Of a stretch of 64,000 nt of DNA, positions 58,781-64,000 are shown one piece after another. How positions within the stretch are numbered: the stretch's first letter is position 1; each line of letters starts with the position of its first letter. The DNA is from Spirogloea muscicola (Eukaryota; Streptophyta; Zygnematophyceae; Spirogloeales; Spirogloeaceae): NCBI GenBank assembly GCA_009602725.1, contig WELB01000016.1, positions 363,301-427,300 on the forward strand, given 5' to 3'. Made by a program: the position numbers and the translations under genes. Below the pieces are notes generated by a model that did not search any database, was not told the DNA's origin, and worked only from the letters and a program-made list of their open reading frames with translations.

Positions 58781-60748
58781 GCCGCCGCCGCCGCCGCCGC
58801 CGCCGCCGCTNGGCTCGCCGGCGTGGTCGTCAAGCCCGCGGCCGCCGTGCGGCTGTCGAGCCGGGAGCCCGCGGCGGGCGACACGCTGGCGGTGCTGGTA
58901 GCCGTGCCGCCGCCACGCGGGCCCCTCGACCACCTCCACCTCGCCATCAGGTGCGCGCGCCTCCGCTCCCAGACCCCTCCCCTCAGCGGCTTCGACAGCA
59001 CCAGGGTTCGAATCTCCGCTCGCTCTTGTCCATCTTTCCCGCCCTTGAGAGGTGGACGCCGCTCCTGCCACTTGGGGAAGCTCAAGTAACACTCTCGGCC
59101 GTTGTCGCGACGTCCCGCGCCGCTTGCCTGAGGCGTGCGCGGCGCTGTGGTGGGGCGGGGGGCTGCACGAAGGGCCCAGGCGGCAGCTCGGGCAACCCCT
59201 CGTGCGCGTGACCTGCGGCGGCGCCGACGTGCCCGCATACCCCACCAAAGGAAACTCCCACCTCTGGCGTGCCCTCGTTCCCACGACGCCGTTGGACAAG
59301 CCCGGTGTGCGCAAGCTCGTCGTAAGCAGCTGCCGCTGCTCGTTGCACTTTGCTTGGCATCCTCATGTGAGTAGGCCAGCTCAACACTTTCTTTGTGACC
59401 CATAAGAGTCTTGGTGTGCCTGAGAAGCTTGATGTCCGTGGTCACAGGTTCGGGTCTCTGACGGTAGGCACCGGGAGTACAGAGGCTCAGTCGATGTCAA
59501 GCATCGTAGCTACCCAGTGGAGTCCATATGGCTCAGCGCGGCAAAATCCGACAGAAAGGGTGCGTCGGCCTCCCCCTTCAACCCCGCTGAACTGCCATCA
59601 CGAAAGTATGGAGGTCGACGAGGGCGCAGGAGAGCATGCTGAACCAGGACAGTGGTGCCTCCTTCCAAATCATCTCGAGCCTGGTTGGCAATTGATGCTC
59701 TTACTTAGTTTTCAGGGACTCCCAAGGAGTGGGAGGCCAAAGATCGGCTGATTGCTACCAGGAGTTTACAGCAACTGTGGTCCTTACCTATGGAGGTTCC
59801 TTGCAAGGAGGAGGTGACTACAGGTTACGGCCTGCAGCGATATTACAACGGCGTCTTTGCTGAGGGGCAAGTTCTGTGGAAGCCATCCTCCAACAACCCT
59901 GCTGGACCGTGGTTCTGCTACATGGGCCATGTTCTTGCTTCCAGAATTTGCACTACAGCCTGAGCCTCTGAGCATGTGTTGCATGGTCTCCACACTTGTT
60001 TCTTCAAACATAGCTCAGACGGGCCGAAAAGCAATGCAAAGCTTGCTGATGCACAGCACTTTCAGTGGGCTCCATAACAGGTACTATCATAGGGGAGTTG
60101 ATTATGGTGCATACACTGGCGAACCAGTGGTAGCCCCTGCAGATGGTACTGTTGAGATGGTTGGCAGAGAATCCGATGGATTCTTGGTCCACGGAAATTG
60201 CATTGGGCTTGATCACGGGCACGGCGTGGTCAGCTTACTCATGCACTTGGATACCGTGCAGTCTGGGTACACATCTGTGACCCACATGGGGGGGTTTGAG
60301 GCTGCTTTCTCTTGTAGGAAAGACTTAACACAATTGCCTGCACATAAAAGCAGCTCTGCACTCTCAAGGAAATTTGCTGGGGCATGTTCCCATGTTCCGT
60401 GGTCCTCTATGTGCCTCAAATTGCTTTCCGTTTGACTGCACAGGCTTGGAGACGTGGTGCGAGCAGGGCAGCAGGTAGCGACGGTCGGGGACACTGGGGT
60501 AGCCACTGGGCCACATCTGCACTGGTGAGCCACTTAATGGCCATGTCCAGCAACTAGTACTGTCTTTCTTAAAACTATTTCTTATGAGCTCGTGAATATG
60601 AAAACCGCTGCAGATAGGATGCTTTGTGAAGTTGCTGCGTTGCGATTGCTGCAACTCTGATATCAATTGTCATTGCAACAGGGGCCTTTACGTTAATGGG
60701 GAGTGTGTCGACCCTGCTCAATGGATGAAAAGTCAACCTTGGGGGTAG
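58778..60748 (+). CDS. M23/LytM-type zinc metallopeptidase
   Basis: Exons: 58778-58950 (one N at 58811), 59180-59321, 59448-59559, 59716-59866, 60081-60266, 60444-60524, 60682-60748. Phases close with N as one base; about 303 aa. The intron after 59866 starts GCAAGT (GC-AG type). An N-terminal poly-alanine stretch precedes a beta-rich domain (AVRLSSREPAAGDTLAVLVA, WRALVPTTPLDKPG, YPVESIWLS). The peptidase domain follows: TGYGLQRYYNGVFAEGYYHR, HRGVDYGAYTGEPVVAPADG, LDHGHGV and GPHLHWGLYVNGECVDP. The LytM zinc ligands are visible: H-x3-D in HRGVD and HxH in HLH. M23 enzymes cut peptide bridges in peptidoglycan. In streptophytes that retain plastid peptidoglycan, a plastid role is plausible but inferred; I see no decisive transit peptide. 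Exon 2 start is the least certain splice site. Confidence 0.93.
58811..58811. other. Single-N gap in M23 peptidase exon 1
   Basis: One N at the end of a run of GCC triplets following the shared start-codon palindrome. Confidence 0.95.
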
Positions 60749-61720
60749 GATTGGCTCTTCCGTTCAATTCCAACCTTTCTGTACTCTACGTCAACCAACA
60801 TTCAATGAAGGTAGTCTGTGTGCCAAAATATTGAGTGGATATCGAGGGGGAGGAGGGACCTTCTCATGCATGGCACGAGGCTTTCTTTTGCTCTATTGGC
60901 ACAGGCTGATGCACGCAGCCATGTACAAGTATGGTCGTCCCGTGTTGCGTGACACCGCTGGTTGCATACTGCTCGAGCAGTGAGGTACTTGTCGTGGCGG
61001 CTGAATACTCATGAGTATCTGGCTTCTCTTGCACAATCAGATATTTGATCCAAACACCAGCCATGTGCTACCATCAGCAGGTGCTGAGGAGCAGGCAGTG
61101 CAACTGGTGGAGTGATACTTGCGGAATGTTGTTGACATAGATTGCACTTATTAGGCGTCAAAAGCCAGGAAGAGACCAGCTGTGAAGCTCATGGGCCAGC
61201 CTAGCGCCGGCGCAGATGCAGGCTTCGGTCAAGAAGGGTCTGCTGAAGTTCTCTTGGACCAGGCTCCCGGAGTCCGCGTGTGTTTTCTGCTTGAGCAAAT
61301 GGATTATTCAAGGGCTTGGGGCTTAGCTTTGGGGCTCAAGATATGAGCACTTGCAAGTCTTGGGTTTGGAACAGAATGTTGGCAAATGCGTAATACATGT
61401 GAAGGGATGGAAAGTGGCGATCGCTCATGTACTTTGTCAGTCAAAGGGCGGCGCAGCTCTGCCAAACCTTCTGGTAAATGGTCAGGGTCCACAAGGCCCG
61501 TCTGGCGTAATTCCTTCCACCCCACAGGCAACATGCAGCTCGCCGCAGTACAAGACCGCCCTTGCAACTGTTCGTGATGTCTACAAGAAACGGCTGCTAG
61601 AGGAGTGGCAAGGCCCTGGCTTCACGCCAGTGTCAGTCCTCCGGCATGGCTTGGTCGTAGCTCTAGCTGCACCCAAGCGGGGAAGAAAGCATTCCCATAG
61701 ACATGGCGATGGCTGTGACA
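60749..61720 (+). other. Possible exon cluster of unknown gene, low confidence
   Basis: Three stretches look more protein-like than background: about 60903-60980 after a good acceptor (LMHAAMYKYGRPVLRDTAGC), about 61041-61110 (IFDPNTSHVLPSAGAEEQ), and about 61156-61340 (KARKRPAVKLMGQPSAGADA). The junctions do not splice cleanly in phase and I do not recognise a family. They may be 3' UTR, a decayed gene or part of a neighbour. Confidence 0.2.
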
Positions 61721-61734
61721 ATTGAGCGAGCTCT

Positions 61735-62275
61735 TCCAAAAAGGGCTGTCAAAAGAAAGTGGCTATCACAAGGGGGCGAGGGCTGTGAACAGCCGGCCCG
61801 AAAAGAGCGGACAAGGTCCGAAGGGAGAGCGCCTTTCAAAGCTTTCTTTGTAGGATAATCGTCAAGTAACCTGTACTTGCGAGCCGCAAGTCAGAAAGAC
61901 CAGCCGCCGAGAGAAAGAAAGTGGCTCTCCAAAGTGGGCAAGGGCTGTGAACAGCCAGCCCGAAAAGAACTGATGACAAGGAAGGTAAGGTCGAAAATGT
62001 AAGCTCATCTAAAGGCCAGCCCAAAGAACAAGTGGGCAATGTCCGAAGGGGCCGGAAAGCGGGGCAGCTCAGGTTCCTGGTGGAGAAGAAGTGGCACTCC
62101 CAATGGGGGCAAGGGCTGTGAAAAGCCAGCCCGAAAAAGAATTGATAAATAAGGTTCGAAGGGGCCAAATGATGGAGGGGCCTAAAAAGCGCTAAGCAGC
62201 TACTAAGGGGCCTGAAGATGCTATGTCAGAACGGGGGAGGCTGGACCACTCAGTAGTTACGAGAGAGGAGCCTCC
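61735..62275. repeat. Family-B copies with LINE-like termini
   Basis: Minus-oriented family-B units lie at about 61760-61830, 61918-61990 and 62085-62175 ('gtggcactcccaatgggggc', 'aaggttcgaaggggccaaat'). Short minus-strand LINE-like terminal remnants lie at about 61860-61910 and 62235-62275. Confidence 0.6.
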
Positions 62276-62694
62276 AATGGGAACGGTGGAGGGGGGGAAG
62301 AGAAACAAGAGGGAGAAGAAGGGGGAAGACGATTGGAGACAACGGCTAGTAAGCAGCACGTGACTGCCACCGTGACAACTCCAGCCCCGCCGTCTGCGTG
62401 AGCGCCGTCCGATCTGCCACGGCGGAAGGATCCAGCCGCTTTTACTGGTCGGGGCACCCGCAAGCGGACAAAAGGGCCTTGGGCGCCCCGCGCCCCGCCA
62501 CCCCCCCTCCCCCTCCGCGAGTGGCGGTGGCCGTTTAAGCGCGCGCCCCCCCTCCTCCACCCCCCTCCCTCCACCGACTCCTCCCTCTTCCTCACCTCTT
62601 CCTTCTCCCGCTCGCTTGCCCCCCTCTCTCCCTCCCTTCCGCTCGCCTCTCTCTCGCTCGCCGGCCCGCTTGCCTTCCCCCTCCTCCCCCTCCC

Positions 62695-62723
62695 CTCCTC
62701 TCTCTCTCTCTCTCTCTCTCTCT

Positions 62724-62762
<39 letters not shown>

Positions 62763-62866
62763 TCTCGCTCTCTCTCCTTCGCGCTCTCGCTCGCTCTCTT
62801 GTACTCGCGCTCCTCTCTCCTCTCGCAGCTCAGGTTGTCACAGAAGAAGTGAGCTCGCTCTTTCCN

Positions 62867-62935
<69 letters not shown>
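62695..62935 (+). repeat. Long (CT)n microsatellite, with a 1-N gap
   Basis: CT/TC tracts run at about 62698-62762 and 62866-62932, with pyrimidine-rich sequence between and around them. An N at 62866 marks an unresolved length. The tract lies about 370-600 bp upstream of the ATG at 63300 on the coding strand, a position where plant promoters and leaders often carry CT repeats. Confidence 0.9.
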
Positions 62936-63299
62936 CCTCTCTCTCCCGCCCCCACCCCCCTCTCCCTCTCTTCGCCTGTCCTGCCTCCCTCCCTCCCTTC
63001 CCCCTCCCTTTCTCACCACCGGCACGGCCTTCCGCCAGCTCCGGCGCCACTCGAGTGGTCGCCTTGCCTCTCCGGTCCCGTCCTCCACTGCTCTTCTACC
63101 CTGTCGCATCCCTCCCATTCTTTCCAACGGCCTTGGCCAGCACCTCGGAAGCCGAGGAGGGTGTGGTGCCTTGGCATGGCGGCAGGCCGCCGCGCCGCGC
63201 ACTGGGCGGCGGCGCAGCCACCATCACGATGAGGCGCTCCGCCTGCTCAGCTCCTCTTCGGGTCCTCTGGCCCGCAGTCTCTCCACCCCAGCAGGCGCC

Positions 63300-64000
63300 A
63301 TGGCGGGCCATGCCTGGCGGCTCCCAGCCGCGCTCGTCGTCGTCGCTGCAGTCCTCGCCTCCACGACCGCGACTGCCGCCGCCACCGACGGCGCCGGTGG
63401 CCGTGAGGAGGGGCCCCTGTCTCTGGTTGAGGATGCCGTCGGCCAGGCTGAGGGCTCGCAGCGGTCCACCCGCGAGTGGGCTTCCCAGGTGAGGCAGAGC
63501 CACTCCATTGCTGGCGAGCCCGAGGCGTCGGCACAAACTTTTCAGTGGCTTGGGACTTCCCCGTGGTGCCCAGTTTGCGGCTTTCACAGTGTCCAAGCTG
63601 GGCCACCGCTAGCTGTGGCTGACACAGTCCTTCCTGCTGCCCGAGCACATCCCCAGGTGGTGACGTTCGCGCGACGGATGCAACGCACGCTCTTGCAACA
63701 TGCGCCGGTGGACATACCCAACAACCTCGACGAGGTGGACGTCGATGGAGCTGGCAGCGGTAGCAGCAGGGGCAGTGGCGTCCCGCCATCCCGCAGCAGC
63801 TACGCAGCCACGCTCTTCGAGCAGGCGCTGGCCGCCAGTAGCGCAGCGGCAGCGCCATCGCCGCCGCCGCCAGAGAAGATAGACTATCACCACAACCCGG
63901 CGGAGAAAGAGGCCATCCGGCGAGCCGCCAAGCTCGCGCGGTGGCGGCGACACCACGCTTCGTCGGGGGTGCACATTCCCGCACCACACAAGATGGCCAT
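63300..64000 (+). CDS. Secreted or signal-anchored protein, N-terminal part (cut by window end)
   Basis: Exon 1, 63300-63488, encodes a hydrophobic signal or anchor (MAGHAWRLPAALVVVAAVLA, then STTATAAA, a plausible cleavage region) and ends phase 0 at a GTGAGG donor. Exon 2 starts at 63657 after CCCCAG and stays open to the window edge. It encodes TFARRMQRTLLQHAPVDIPN, an acidic/Ser-Gly stretch, and YHHNPAEKEAIRRAAKLARW. I do not recognise the family; domains would lie beyond the window. The minus-strand ORFs over this region look like shadows. Whether the ATG at 63300 or an earlier one is used is not certain. Confidence 0.5.
   Translation, partial: MAGHAWRLPAALVVVAAVLASTTATAAATDGAGGREEGPLSLVEDAVGQAEGSQRSTREWASQVRQSHSIAGEPEASAQTFQWLGTSPWCPVCGFHSVQAGPPLAVADTVLPAARAHPQVVTFARRMQRTLLQHAPVDIPNNLDEVDVDGAGSGSSRGSGVPPSRSSYAATLFEQALAASSAAAAPSPPPPEKIDYHHNPAEKEAIRRAAKLARWRRHHASSGVHIPAPHKMA

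Noticed and set aside
58282-59211. A long plus-strand ORF over the DUF89/M23 start region
   Set aside because: It overlaps conserved exons of both flanking genes in other frames and has low-complexity Arg/Gly-rich sequence.
62192-63202. A minus-strand ORF rich in ER dipeptides
   Set aside because: It is simply the translation of the CT microsatellite.
1-64000. CRISPR arrays, operons, riboswitches, tRNA or rRNA genes
   Set aside because: The window is intron-rich nuclear DNA. The repeats lack CRISPR spacing, and I saw no tRNA or rRNA signature by eye.

Overview
This is nuclear DNA of a streptophyte, most likely a non-seed land plant or a close streptophyte-algal relative; I cannot name the species. 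The evidence is the gene content: BRUTUS-type hemerythrin/RING ligase, NAC and LOB-domain factors, plastid beta-carotene hydroxylase, ALMT channel. Genes are built of many exons with short (about 80-300 bp), mostly GT-AG introns. First exons are GC-rich and alanine-rich, and several contain assembly gaps. There is no sign of organellar or bacterial origin. Exons were placed by eye from splice sites, reading phase and family conservation. Where I say phases close, every exon junction keeps the frame.

Layout. 0-1 kb: repeat debris. 1-7.3 kb (+): complete BRUTUS-like E3 ligase in 14 exons. 8.25-10.6 kb (-): beta-carotene 3-hydroxylase, with a 162-N gap in exon 1 and an in-frame TAA in exon 4. 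10.6-20 kb: nested, degraded repeats, including many 3'-end fragments of one LINE-like retroelement family and a larger reverse-transcriptase C-terminal fragment at 17-17.9 kb. 20-27.5 kb (+): CLC anion channel/transporter with about 23 exons and an unusual selectivity motif. 27.8-28.6 kb (-): Elongin C. 29.8-33.5 kb (+): ALMT-family channel with no visible start codon. 36.1-39.9 kb (+): membrane-tethered NAC factor. 43.5-48.5 kb (+): FAD-dependent, lycopene-cyclase-like oxidoreductase in 17 exons. 50.7-52.5 kb (-): LOB-domain factor. 55.2-58.8 kb (-): DUF89 damage-control phosphatase. 58.8-60.7 kb (+): M23/LytM peptidase, head-to-head with the phosphatase. 63.3-64 kb (+): start of a secreted or membrane-anchored protein cut by the window end.

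The genes do not form a pathway cluster; this is an ordinary gene neighbourhood with repeat-filled gaps. Links worth noting are loose. BCH and the lycopene-cyclase-like protein both touch plastid isoprenoid chemistry. CLC and ALMT are both anion transporters. The M23 peptidase may act in plastid peptidoglycan turnover. The most notable points are the CLC filter, the overlapping divergent start codons at 58777-58780, the interrupted BCH, three GC-AG introns, and the regular collapse of the assembly in alanine-coding first exons.
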